Shown: positions 1 to 9,096 of the stretch, piece after piece
Position numbering within the stretch: position 1 is the stretch's first letter
Layout: each line of letters starts with the position of its first letter
From: Clostridia bacterium
GTDB lineage: Bacteria; Bacillota; Clostridia; TANB77; UBA1234
DNA length: 64,000 bases
Direction of reading: 5' to 3'
NCBI GenBank assembly: GCA_017521465.1
Contig: JAFXCN010000025.1
Location: 35,330 to 99,329, forward strand
The notes under the pieces: generated by a model
Database searches by the model: none
What the model saw: the letters and a program-made list of their open reading frames with translations, nothing else
What the model was told of the DNA's origin: nothing
Translations under genes and position numbers: made by a program

Positions 1-3000
1 ACGTTATCTTCGAATATTTGATTTCTATATGCTGCATATGTTTTTGCAAAACATATTACTTGCATACTTCCATTTAAGTCTTCAACTGTTAATATTGCCA
101 TTATATCATTATTCTTTGTAACTCTTGTTCTTATTTCTGAAATCAATCCAACAAATTTTACATTTTGTCCATCTTGAATATTTTCCACTTTATATGAACT
201 TTGTATATTTTCTTCTTCCATCTCACCTATCAAAGATAAACTAGATATGTTTGAATAGCTTTCTATCATTTTCTTATATTCATCAAGTGGATGACCAGAA
301 ATATATAATCCAAGCATTTCTTTTTCTTGTGATAAAATTTCTTTTTTAGGAAGTTCTTGCTTAGGTACCAAAGTATACAGTTGCTCTGATACTGCTTCTG
401 AATCTCCAGCCGCATCAAACATCGTAACTTGTCCTGAAAGTGCTTTTCGTCTATCAGAATTTATCATCTCTAAAATTTCTTCAAATGATGAAAGTAATGT
501 GTTTCTAGTGTATCCCAAACTGTCAAATGCACCAGCTTTTATCATGCTCTCAATACATTTCTTATTAACATCTTCACTCGAAACTCTTTTGCAGAAATCA
601 ATAAAGTCTTTATATTCGCCATTTAATTCGCGCTCTTCTGTAATAGAATTTACCGCACCTTCACCGACATTTTTTATTGCTGCAAGCCCAAATCTAATAC
701 TATCACCATCAACAGTAAATCTTGTAAAGCTCTTGTTTATATCTGGTTTTTTAACTTCAATTTCAAGTCGCTTACATTCATTAATATATTCAGGTATTTT
801 ATTTTGCGAACCAATAAAACTGTTTAATAATGCTGCCATAAATTCAGTTGGATAATATGCTTTTAGATATGCTGTACGATACGCTACTACCGCATAACAA
901 GCAGCATGTGATTTATTAAATGCATATTTTGCAAACTCTGACATTTCATCAAAAATTTTATTGGCCGATTTTTCATCAACACCATTTCTTATAGCGCCTG
1001 GAATTTTTACTTCACCATTTTCATCGACAACACCATAGATAAAATTCTTTCTTTCCTCTGCCATTACATCAAGTTTTTTCTTACCCATAGCACGTCTTAC
1101 TAAATCAGCTCGACCAAGCGAATAACCTGCTAAGTCACGAACTATTTGCATTACTTGTTCTTGATACACCATACATCCATATGTTACATCTAGTATAGAT
1201 TTTAACGAATCGTGAGTATATTCTGTTTGCTCTGGATTGTTTTTTCCTTTTATATATCTCGGAATTTGATCCATAGGTCCTGGACGATATAACGAAACGC
1301 CAGCAATTAAATCTTCTAAGCAATCTGGTTTTAATTCCTTCATAAACGAAGTCATTCCACCACTTTCGAATTGAAATATTCCACTTGTAGTTCCATCCGC
1401 CCAAAGTTTATATACTTTAGGATCGTTCATATCTTTGTCATATTCAACATCAATATTTTGATTTTCTTTAACCATATCTATTGCGTCTTTAATTACTGTC
1501 AATGTTCTTAATCCCAAAAAGTCCATCTTTAAAAGCCCTAATTCTTCAAGAATTGTCATGGTATATTGAGTTGAAATTAAATTTTCATTTTTATATAAAG
1601 GTACGTACGTATCAACAGGATCTTTTGTAATAACTACACCTGCAGCATGTGTTGAAGCATGTCGAGGTAACCCTTCTAACTTTTTAGAAATATCAATAAC
1701 TTGTCTAACTTCAGGATCTTCATCATACATTTCTCTAAGTTCAGGATTCATTTCTACAGCTTTTTCAAGTGTCATATGAAGTTCCATTGGTACTTTTTTA
1801 GATATAGAATCTGCTTTGGCATAAGGCACATTTAAAACTCTAGCAACGTCTCTGATAACACCACGCGCTGCCATCGTACCAAAAGTAATGATTTGCGCAA
1901 CATGGTCGTTGCCATATTTTCTACAAACATAATCAATAACTTCTTGTCTTCTCTCATAACAAAAATCTATATCAAAATCCGGCATACTTATTCTTTCAGG
2001 ATTTAAAAACCTTTCAAAAATTAAGCTATATTTTATAGGGTCAATGTCTGTAATACCAAGACAATATGCCGCAATACTTCCCGCACCGCTTCCACGACCT
2101 GGTCCAACCGGAATATCATTATCCTTAGCATATTTTATAAAATCCCAAACAATTAAGAAATAATCTACATATCCCATCTTTTTAACAACAGAAAGTTCAT
2201 ATTCAAGTCTTTCAACTATTTCATCTGTTTTTTCAGAATATCTTCTCTCTAAACCTTTATAACATTCTTGTCGCAAAAATTCATAGTGATCCATGTTGTT
2301 TGGTGTGTCGAAATTAGGTAATATTGTATGACCAAATTCGAAATTCACATTACATCTATCTGCTATCTTAACTGTATTTTCAAGCACTTCAGGCATATTT
2401 TTAAAGTTTTCATACATTTCATCAGGAGTTTTAATAAAAAACTCATCACTTCCAAAACGCATTCTATCTTCGTCTATCATCTTTTTACCTGTTTGAACAC
2501 AAAGCAAAACTTCATGACTATAGCTATCTTCTCTATTTAAATAATGAGCATCATTAGTAGCAATTACAGGCACTCCAAGTTCTCTAGCAATTTTCAAAAG
2601 ACCTTGATTTGCAGCAATTTGCTCTTGAATTCCATTATGTTGAATTTCAATATAAAAATTATCTTTACCAAAAATATCAATATATTCTTCAGCTGTTTTC
2701 TTGGCTTTTTCAAAATCATTATCTAAAATAGCACGACTAACAAAACCTGCTAGACATGCACTTGTACAAATAAGCCCTTCACTATGCTGTCTCAAAAGCT
2801 CTAAATCAACACGTGGTTTATAATAATATCCTTCTGTAAAAGCACTAGAAACAATCTTTATAAGATTACTATATCCCACATTATCTTTAGCAAGTAAGAT
2901 AAGATGGCCAATCTTATCATCAATTCCCGACTCTTTATCAAAACGAGTACGAGGTGCCATATAAACTTCGCATCCAATAATCGGCTTAATTTCATTCTTT

Positions 3001-3170
3001 ATACATTCTTTATAAAACTCAATTGCACCATACATAACACCGTGGTCAGTAATAGCAACCGCTTTCATGCCACTATCTTTAACCTTTTTAACTAAATCTT
3101 TAATTCTATTCGCACCATCTAGCAAACTATACTCCGTATGCACATGCAAATGAACAAAATCAACGCTCAT
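1..3170 (-). CDS. dnaE: DNA polymerase III alpha subunit, C-terminus missing
   Basis: Catalytic subunit of the replicative DNA polymerase (C-family). My translation of the minus strand gives about 1056 residues running off the left edge; full-length DnaE is usually about 1150, so roughly the last 100 residues are missing. The N-terminus carries the PHP-domain motif HLHVHTEYSLLDG. The polymerase core has GPGRGSGAGS and the catalytic aspartate motif PDFDIDF. A stop codon lies just upstream at 3180-3182, so the start is one of three consecutive ATGs. I chose the last, at 3170, because the Shine-Dalgarno AGGTG (3177-3181) touches the first ATG but is 6 nt from the third. The gene is divergent from dxs. 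Confidence 0.95.
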   Translation of the reverse strand, partial: MSVDFVHLHVHTEYSLLDGANRIKDLVKKVKDSGMKAVAITDHGVMYGAIEFYKECIKNEIKPIIGCEVYMAPRTRFDKESGIDDKIGHLILLAKDNVGYSNLIKIVSSAFTEGYYYKPRVDLELLRQHSEGLICTSACLAGFVSRAILDNDFEKAKKTAEEYIDIFGKDNFYIEIQHNGIQEQIAANQGLLKIARELGVPVIATNDAHYLNREDSYSHEVLLCVQTGKKMIDEDRMRFGSDEFFIKTPDEMYENFKNMPEVLENTVKIADRCNVNFEFGHTILPNFDTPNNMDHYEFLRQECYKGLERRYSEKTDEIVERLEYELSVVKKMGYVDYFLIVWDFIKYAKDNDIPVGPGRGSGAGSIAAYCLGITDIDPIKYSLIFERFLNPERISMPDFDIDFCYERRQEVIDYVCRKYGNDHVAQIITFGTMAARGVIRDVARVLNVPYAKADSISKKVPMELHMTLEKAVEMNPELREMYDEDPEVRQVIDISKKLEGLPRHASTHAAGVVITKDPVDTYVPLYKNENLISTQYTMTILEELGLLKMDFLGLRTLTVIKDAIDMVKENQNIDVEYDKDMNDPKVYKLWADGTTSGIFQFESGGMTSFMKELKPDCLEDLIAGVSLYRPGPMDQIPRYIKGKNNPEQTEYTHDSLKSILDVTYGCMVYQEQVMQIVRDLAGYSLGRADLVRRAMGKKKLDVMAEERKNFIYGVVDENGEVKIPGAIRNGVDEKSANKIFDEMSEFAKYAFNKSHAACYAVVAYRTAYLKAYYPTEFMAALLNSFIGSQNKIPEYINECKRLEIEVKKPDINKSFTRFTVDGDSIRFGLAAIKNVGEGAVNSITEERELNGEYKDFIDFCKRVSSEDVNKKCIESMIKAGAFDSLGYTRNTLLSSFEEILEMINSDRRKALSGQVTMFDAAGDSEAVSEQLYTLVPKQELPKKEILSQEKEMLGLYISGHPLDEYKKMIESYSNISSLSLIGEMEEENIQSSYKVENIQDGQNVKFVGLISEIRTRVTKNNDIMAILTVEDLNGSMQVICFAKTYAAYRNQIFEDN

Positions 3171-3277
3171 CATCATCACCTAGTGGCATTATATAACATA
3201 CTAGATATAAATTGCAATCCGTATCTCTTTTTCAGCACATACACTTTCAAGTCATATTTGATTATCATTCCAAACAA

Positions 3278-3375
3278 GTGTAACGCAGTTCGCTTCCGCA
3301 GACGGCCGCTACGCGGGTGGCAATTCGCCTTCTTCCGTCAGCGGAAATGCTTCCTTCGGAAGCTTTGATACGCAC
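3278..3375 (+). repeat. 98-bp palindromic repeat, copy R1
   Basis: Begins GTGTAACGCAG and ends GATACGCAC like the other full copies. Outer stem TTCCGC-A-GACGG pairs with CCGTC-A-GCGGAA; a second hairpin is GCTTC-CTTCG-GAAGC. The preceding bases ATCATTCCAA are shared with copy R4, so the unit may extend about 20 bp further 5'. It lies between divergent dnaE and dxs, 23 bp before the dxs -35 box. Confidence 0.9.
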
Positions 3376-3398
3376 GGGAGTTCGAAAAACATCGCCAC

Positions 3399-3427
3399 TT
3401 GCATATTATGTCACTTTGTGTTATAAT
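3399..3427 (+). promoter_or_regulatory. dxs promoter
   Basis: TTGCAT (3399-3404), 17-bp spacer, perfect TATAAT (3422-3427). The expected transcript start is about 10 nt before the dxs Shine-Dalgarno, giving a very short leader. The same -35 sequence and spacing occur at 14004-14032 and at 63211-63239. Confidence 0.8.
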
Positions 3428-3443
3428 GGCGCCGGTGAAGTCT

Positions 3444-5300
3444 ATGTATAGTATTTTAGATAAGGTTAACAATATAAATGATTTAAAAAAATTGAATACA
3501 AAAGAACTTCCTGACCTATGTAGCGACATTAGGTCTTTTCTTGTTGATAAAATTTCTAAAACTGGTGGACATTTAGCTCCAAATTTAGGTGTTGTTGAGC
3601 TTACTGTAGCTCTTCATTATATTTTTAATTCGCCTAAAGATAAGGTTATTTTTGATGTTGGACATCAGTGCTATGTCCACAAAATATTAACAGGAAGGAA
3701 AAATAAGTTTAATACTCTTAGAAAATTGAATGGGCTTAGCGGTTTTCCTAAAACTCGCGAAAGTCTTCATGATATTTTTAATACAGGTCATAGTAGTACA
3801 TCTATTTCTTCTGCAATTGGTGTTGCTGTCGCAAATAAGTTAGATAAAAAAGATGATTATACTATTGCGGTTATTGGTGACGGAGCTCTAACTGGTGGAC
3901 TTGCTTTTGAAGGATTAAATAATGCTGATATTAAAGATACTAATTTGATTGTAATTTTAAATGATAATCAAATGTCTATCTCGCCTAGTGTTGGTGGATT
4001 ATCAAATTATTTAAATAGAGTTCGTTCTAACACATTTTATACAGATAGCAAAAAGAAAATTAAAAATCTTTTGAATCGTATCCCTATAGTTGGAAAGTGG
4101 ATTTCTCTAGGAATTGAATGGATAAAAAGATCTTTTAAACATATTTTCTTACCAAGCAGTGTTTTATTCGAACAGTTTGGTTTTACATATCTTGGCCCTG
4201 TTGACGGCCATAATATCGATGATTTGCTTGATTTTTTAGAAAGAGCTAAAAAGCTAAAAAAACCCGTATTAGTTCATGTTATTACTAAAAAAGGAAAAGG
4301 ATATACTCCTGCTGAAGAAAATCCAAATGCATTTCATGGTATTAGTCCTTTTGATAAGATAACAGGTAAACCATTAAAGAATAATAAAGCTTCATATTCA
4401 GAAGTTTTTGGCGAAACTATTTGTTCTCTCGCTAGACAAAACGAAAAAATCGTAGGCATAACCGCTGCAATGCCTTCTGGCACAAAGCTTACTGATTTTG
4501 CAAAAAAATATCCAGATAGATTTTTTGACGTTGGAATTGCAGAAAGTCATGCTGTAACTTTTGCATCTGGTCTTGCAAGACAAGGTTATATTCCTGTATT
4601 TGCAGTATATTCTACTTTTTTGCAAAGAGCTTACGACCAAATTCTTCATGATGTTGCGCTTCAAAATTTACATGTAATTTTCGCAATTGACAGAGCTGGA
4701 ATTGTTGGTGCTGATGGAGAAACTCATCACGGATTATTTGATTTATCATTTCTTTCGCATATACCAAACATGACAATTTTATCTCCTAAAGATGGTATAG
4801 AGTTACAGCAAATGCTTAAGTTTGCTGTTGAGCATAACGGACCTATTGCTATTAGGTATCCACGTGACGGATATGTTATGACTCTTGCAGATACCAACCC
4901 TATTGAACTTGGAAAAGCAGAAATTATTTCAGAAGGTTCTGATATTTCAATAATTTCTACTGGTAAGTCACTGACAACTGCTTTAGAAATAGCTGAGGAA
5001 TTAAAAAAAGTAAGCGTTTCTGCTGATGTTATAAATGCTAGATTTATAAAACCTTTTGATAAAAATACTGTTATTAAATCTGTTGCCAAAACTAGACGAG
5101 TTATTACGATTGAAGATAATATTATAAATGGCGGATTAGCAAGCGCCGTGCAAAAAACAATTATAAATTTAAATGGTGTACAAAGTATGTATTTCGCATA
5201 CCCTGATGAATTCATAGTACACGGAACATCAGAAGAAATAGAAAAGTTGTATGGATTAGATTCAAAATCGATACTGGAGAAAATAGCGAAAATGTTTTAA
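3444..5300 (+). CDS. dxs: 1-deoxy-D-xylulose-5-phosphate synthase
   Basis: First step of the MEP isoprenoid pathway: ThDP-dependent condensation of pyruvate and glyceraldehyde 3-phosphate. The 618-residue product has the family N-terminus with the GGHLAPNLGVVEL stretch, the ThDP-binding GDGALTGG motif and the transketolase-type pyrimidine and C-terminal domains, close to the normal 620-630 length. The reading frame is open from 3399, but the -10 box at 3422-3427 lies inside that extension, so translation must start later. ATG 3444, with GGTGA 5 nt upstream (3434-3438), is the best start. It is a single-gene transcript ending in a terminator at 5301. Confidence 0.95.
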   Translation: MYSILDKVNNINDLKKLNTKELPDLCSDIRSFLVDKISKTGGHLAPNLGVVELTVALHYIFNSPKDKVIFDVGHQCYVHKILTGRKNKFNTLRKLNGLSGFPKTRESLHDIFNTGHSSTSISSAIGVAVANKLDKKDDYTIAVIGDGALTGGLAFEGLNNADIKDTNLIVILNDNQMSISPSVGGLSNYLNRVRSNTFYTDSKKKIKNLLNRIPIVGKWISLGIEWIKRSFKHIFLPSSVLFEQFGFTYLGPVDGHNIDDLLDFLERAKKLKKPVLVHVITKKGKGYTPAEENPNAFHGISPFDKITGKPLKNNKASYSEVFGETICSLARQNEKIVGITAAMPSGTKLTDFAKKYPDRFFDVGIAESHAVTFASGLARQGYIPVFAVYSTFLQRAYDQILHDVALQNLHVIFAIDRAGIVGADGETHHGLFDLSFLSHIPNMTILSPKDGIELQQMLKFAVEHNGPIAIRYPRDGYVMTLADTNPIELGKAEIISEGSDISIISTGKSLTTALEIAEELKKVSVSADVINARFIKPFDKNTVIKSVAKTRRVITIEDNIINGGLASAVQKTIINLNGVQSMYFAYPDEFIVHGTSEEIEKLYGLDSKSILEKIAKMF

Positions 5301-5334
5301 AAAAGAACTGAGGCAAAGCCTCAGTTCTTTTTTT
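5301..5334. terminator. bidirectional intrinsic terminator dxs/ftsW
   Basis: Stem AAGAACTGAGGC / GCCTCAGTTCTT with an AAA loop, flanked by A and T runs, between the convergent dxs and ftsW genes. It works on paper for both strands. Confidence 0.9.
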
Positions 5335-5365
5335 GACACAGCTAATTGCTGCTTTTCATGCGTTT

Positions 5366-6499
5366 TTACTTTCTTGACTGGCGAGAGACGCTCAACAATA
5401 TTCCCACACAAGAAAGCAATATAACCAATGCTGTTCCACCATAACTAAAGAATGGTAATGGTATTCCTGTTACTGGCATTGATGATGAAACAACCGCAAT
5501 ACTAAATATCGCTTGTATTCCTATCATTACTGTTACTCCTGTTGCTACTAATGAGCCAAACATATCCGGAGCCTTTAACGCAATTGTTATTCCACGCCAA
5601 ATAAAAATTCCAAATAATAATATTACTAAAATTACTCCCAAAAGTCCCATTTCTTCTGACCATATTGCGAATATAAAATCATTATGTGGTTCTGGTATGT
5701 ATAAATATTTTTGAACACTTTTTCCAAGTCCAACCCCAAATAGTCCGCCCGAACCTATTGCATATAATGATTGGATTATTTGATATCCATCGCCTCTGGC
5801 ATCTTGCCATGGATCTAAAAATATCATTACTCTCTTCCATCTATATTCTGATGTATATGCAAGTATAATCGCACCTATTACCCCAACAAGTCCTATTGGT
5901 ATTAAGTGACTAAATTTCGCCCCCGCTACAAATATCATTGCAATTGCAATTACAGCAATAATAATTGTTGCACTCATATGCGGTTCTAATAACAATAGGA
6001 CCGCTATTGCTCCTATTAATACAAGATATGGAACAAACCCTGACCAAAATTGTTTTATCTTTTTCGGATTTTTAGAAATTGTAGTTGCTATAAAAAATAT
6101 CATTGCTACTTTCATTATCTCTGATGGTTGAAATTGAAATCCCGCTATGTTAATCCACCTGGTTGCATCGTTTCTCGTTACCCCTATTCCCGGCACGAAA
6201 ACAAGACAGAGCATAATAAATGCAATTCCTAAAAGCACATATGAAATTCTGCTATTTAAAATTCTATAATCAATCCTCGATATAATTAGCATACTAATTA
6301 TCCCAACAACAGCAAATAACAATTGTTTTTTTACATAAAAGTAACTATCGCCTTCTGTTCGAAGCGAATAATGTGCACTAGCACTTAACACTGTTACTAA
6401 TCCGATTGCAAGCAGCACAAGAACTACAATTAACAATCCATAGTCCAACGATTTATTTTTTACTATAAGTGATATTTTATTATCTTTACTCGTAGCCAT
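5366..6499 (-). CDS. ftsW: FtsW-type SEDS peptidoglycan glycosyltransferase
   Basis: Polytopic membrane protein of the SEDS family (377 residues, about ten hydrophobic segments), which polymerises lipid II with a partner class B PBP. Visible signatures include PEPHNDFIFAIWSEE and the C-terminal PLPFFSYGGTALV. Its place at the end of the division cluster, with a SpoVD/FtsI-like PBP upstream, favours FtsW or SpoVE over RodA. The start ATG at 6499 follows a GGAGGA ribosome site. The gap to mraY is 21 nt, so they are probably cotranscribed. Confidence 0.88.
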   Translation of the reverse strand: MATSKDNKISLIVKNKSLDYGLLIVVLVLLAIGLVTVLSASAHYSLRTEGDSYFYVKKQLLFAVVGIISMLIISRIDYRILNSRISYVLLGIAFIMLCLVFVPGIGVTRNDATRWINIAGFQFQPSEIMKVAMIFFIATTISKNPKKIKQFWSGFVPYLVLIGAIAVLLLLEPHMSATIIIAVIAIAMIFVAGAKFSHLIPIGLVGVIGAIILAYTSEYRWKRVMIFLDPWQDARGDGYQIIQSLYAIGSGGLFGVGLGKSVQKYLYIPEPHNDFIFAIWSEEMGLLGVILVILLFGIFIWRGITIALKAPDMFGSLVATGVTVMIGIQAIFSIAVVSSSMPVTGIPLPFFSYGGTALVILLSCVGILLSVSRQSRK

Positions 6500-6520
6500 T
6501 GTTCCTCCTATTTTAGCAAA

Positions 6521-7474
6521 TTAAAGCATATATGCACCTAGTACGCATAAAATTATTGTTGTTATCCAAAATGTTGTTACTATACTTGTCTCTTTCCAGC
6601 CAGATAATTCTAAGTGATGATGTATTGGCGCCATTTTAAATAATCTTTTTCCTTTAGTTGCTTTGAAGTAACTTACTTGAAGTATAACCGAAATTGTTTC
6701 TAATACACATACCCCTGCAACAACAATTAAAATTAATGGTATTTTTAATAATAGCGCTACACCACAAAAAGCACCACCAAGTGCAAGTGAACCAGTATCA
6801 CCCATAAAAACTTTCGCAGGATGCAAATTAAATATTAAAAATCCAATACTTGTTCCGGTAACAATTGCTGAAAATATACTCATTTCTTTGCTTCCGAATG
6901 TTAACGCTATAAAAGTAAAGAATATCATAATAATTGCATTTACCCCTGCTGCCAGTCCATCTAGTCCATCTGTTAAATTCAAACTATTAGTACATGCAAG
7001 CATTATAAATACCGCACATGGTATATATGCCCACACTGGTAATGGTATATATGTTTTAAAAATTGGTAAATATGTTTCTGTTGTGAAACCTGTTGAAATT
7101 AAATAAACAATAAAACTTACTGATATGATTATTAGTCCAAACATTTTATAGCTTGGTTTTAAACCTGTCGGATTTTTTAAAACTAATTTTATAAAATCAT
7201 CTACAAATCCAACAAATCCATATCCGAGCGTCAATAGTGCAACTGGCAATATTGCTGGATACTTTGTAGCAACAACTGCTGAAACCGCAATTATTACTAA
7301 TAACATTATTATTCCGCCCATAGTTGGCGTTCCACTTTTTTTCAAATGACTTTGTGGTCCATCATCTCTTACTACCTGACCAACTTTTAATTTTTTTAAA
7401 ATTGGTATTGCAATAAATCCTAAAATTAATGTTCCAATAAATGATGCTAATAAAGCTTTAATTTGTATGTTCAT
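6521..7474 (-). CDS. mraY: phospho-N-acetylmuramoyl-pentapeptide transferase
   Basis: Makes lipid I from UDP-MurNAc-pentapeptide and undecaprenyl phosphate at the inner face of the membrane. The 317 residues contain the family motifs KSGTPTMGG, NLTDGLDGLAAG (Mg-binding aspartates), FMGDTGSLALGG and the MAPIHHHLELSGW triple-histidine loop, with about ten membrane segments. It lies 23 nt downstream of murE, inside the division cluster. Confidence 0.97.
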   Translation of the reverse strand: MNIQIKALLASFIGTLILGFIAIPILKKLKVGQVVRDDGPQSHLKKSGTPTMGGIIMLLVIIAVSAVVATKYPAILPVALLTLGYGFVGFVDDFIKLVLKNPTGLKPSYKMFGLIIISVSFIVYLISTGFTTETYLPIFKTYIPLPVWAYIPCAVFIMLACTNSLNLTDGLDGLAAGVNAIIMIFFTFIALTFGSKEMSIFSAIVTGTSIGFLIFNLHPAKVFMGDTGSLALGGAFCGVALLLKIPLILIVVAGVCVLETISVILQVSYFKATKGKRLFKMAPIHHHLELSGWKETSIVTTFWITTIILCVLGAYML

Positions 7475-7497
7475 ATCTCACCTCTTGTATTTTTTAC

Positions 7498-8982
7498 TTA
7501 CCATGCATATATATCATCATTTTTTGATTCTGGTAACTTCTTTAAAGATTCTGTTGCAACTTCTTTATCATCAAAATGTTTCTTCTCGCCATTTATTTCT
7601 TGATACGTTTCATGACCTTTTCCAGCAATTAAAACTATATCATTTCTTTTGGCTTGACGTATTGCATGATCTATAGCTTTCGCTCTATCTACTATTACAG
7701 TATATTTTCCTTTTGTTTTTTTCATTCCTTCTTCTATTTCATCAATAATTGCTTTTGGTTCTTCGCTTCTAGGATTGTCAGAAGTTATTACAGTATATGC
7801 AGCAAGTTTTCCTGAAATTTCTCCCATCATAGGTCTCTTAGCTCTATCTCTATCTCCACCGCATCCAAACACACAAATTACTCTACCTTTTGTATATGCT
7901 TTTACAGCTCTTAAAATACTTTCTAAACTTGCTGGTGTGTGTGCATAATCCACCATTACAGTAAGATTTCTTGTATTAGGCACAATTTCTGATCTTCCAG
8001 GAACCATAACTTGTTCTAATCCTAATATCATCTCTTCAACACCACAACCAAGTTTCGCACATACACATATGGCTGCAAGCGCATTATATACAGTATATCT
8101 TCCTGGTATTCCTACTTTTATTTTTTGCATCATCCTATTAAATGACATTTTAAATTCTGAATAACTATTTGTAATTATTATATCTCTTGCAGAAACGTAT
8201 GGGTTATTATCTATTCCATATGTTGTTATAGGACATGTTGCTTGTTCCATTAGTTTTCTAGAATACATATCATCGCAATTTACAAAACCTTCTTTACACA
8301 TTTTAAATAATTTTGCCTTTGCATCCAAATAATTGTCAAATGTTTCGTGAAAATCTAAATGATCTTGTGATAAATTTGTGTATACTCCCATATCAAAACT
8401 ACATCCTAAAACTCTATCTAACGCTAATGAATGTGAAGAAACTTCCATCACAACAACATCACATTTTTCATCTGCCATTTCTCTAAATAACTTTTGTAAA
8501 TCACAGCTTTCTGGCGTAGTTCTACTTGCTTCAACTGATTTGTCACCAATCATATTAGCAATAGTTCCAATCAGTCCAACTTTTTTTCCTGCTTTTTCTA
8601 ATATGGTTTTAATCATATATGTTGTTGTTGTTTTTCCTTTTGTTCCAGTAACTCCAACTAATTTGAAATCACGTGATGGATGAGAATAAAAATTGCAAGA
8701 TGCTAACGCCATTAATTGTCTTGTGTTTTTACAAGATACCACAGTTACGTCATCTGGGATTTCTGGTAGTTGCGCATTTTCTTCTACACATACAACTTGT
8801 GCTCCATTAGCTATTGCACTTTCTAAATACATATGACCATCTGTTTTAAATCCAACAACTGCGATAAACATATCTCCCGCTTTTACACTTCTAGAATCAT
8901 ATGCAATCCCCAAAATCTCTCTTTCGCTCTCACCTTTGATGTCAATTCCTTCAATTCCTTTTAAAACTTCTACTAACTTCAT
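7498..8982 (-). CDS. murE: UDP-MurNAc-tripeptide synthetase
   Basis: Adds the third amino acid to the peptidoglycan stem peptide. The 494-residue protein has the Mur ligase P-loop GVTGTKGKTTTTY near residue 110 and the substrate motif DNPR (within SDNPRSEEP), which in this family indicates meso-diaminopimelate rather than lysine. It is preceded by GGAGGA and by two inverted repeats at 8996-9063. murD, murF and murG are not in this cluster. Confidence 0.96.
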   Translation of the reverse strand: MKLVEVLKGIEGIDIKGESEREILGIAYDSRSVKAGDMFIAVVGFKTDGHMYLESAIANGAQVVCVEENAQLPEIPDDVTVVSCKNTRQLMALASCNFYSHPSRDFKLVGVTGTKGKTTTTYMIKTILEKAGKKVGLIGTIANMIGDKSVEASRTTPESCDLQKLFREMADEKCDVVVMEVSSHSLALDRVLGCSFDMGVYTNLSQDHLDFHETFDNYLDAKAKLFKMCKEGFVNCDDMYSRKLMEQATCPITTYGIDNNPYVSARDIIITNSYSEFKMSFNRMMQKIKVGIPGRYTVYNALAAICVCAKLGCGVEEMILGLEQVMVPGRSEIVPNTRNLTVMVDYAHTPASLESILRAVKAYTKGRVICVFGCGGDRDRAKRPMMGEISGKLAAYTVITSDNPRSEEPKAIIDEIEEGMKKTKGKYTVIVDRAKAIDHAIRQAKRNDIVLIAGKGHETYQEINGEKKHFDDKEVATESLKKLPESKNDDIYAW

Positions 8983-8995
8983 TTTTTCCTCCTTC

Positions 8996-9063
8996 TTAGA
9001 TACCTACAATGTATCTAAATAAAATTTAAAATTTATATCGTTTTGTAATTACAAATTCGATAT
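8996..9063. other. two inverted repeats in the spoVD-murE gap
   Basis: TTAGATAC (8996-9003) pairs with GTATCTAA (9011-9018). ATATCG (9035-9040) pairs with CGATAT (9058-9063) around an internal TTTGTAATTACAAA palindrome. Neither has a T-run, so they are not obvious terminators. They could be RNA processing or protein-binding sites in the polycistronic message. Confidence 0.5.
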
Positions 9064-9096
9064 GTTTATGTATATGCATTTTTTTGCAATTACATA

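Noticed and set aside
4398-5215. Minus-strand frames inside dxs
   Set aside because: Shadow frames with no start signals; dxs is clearly coding.
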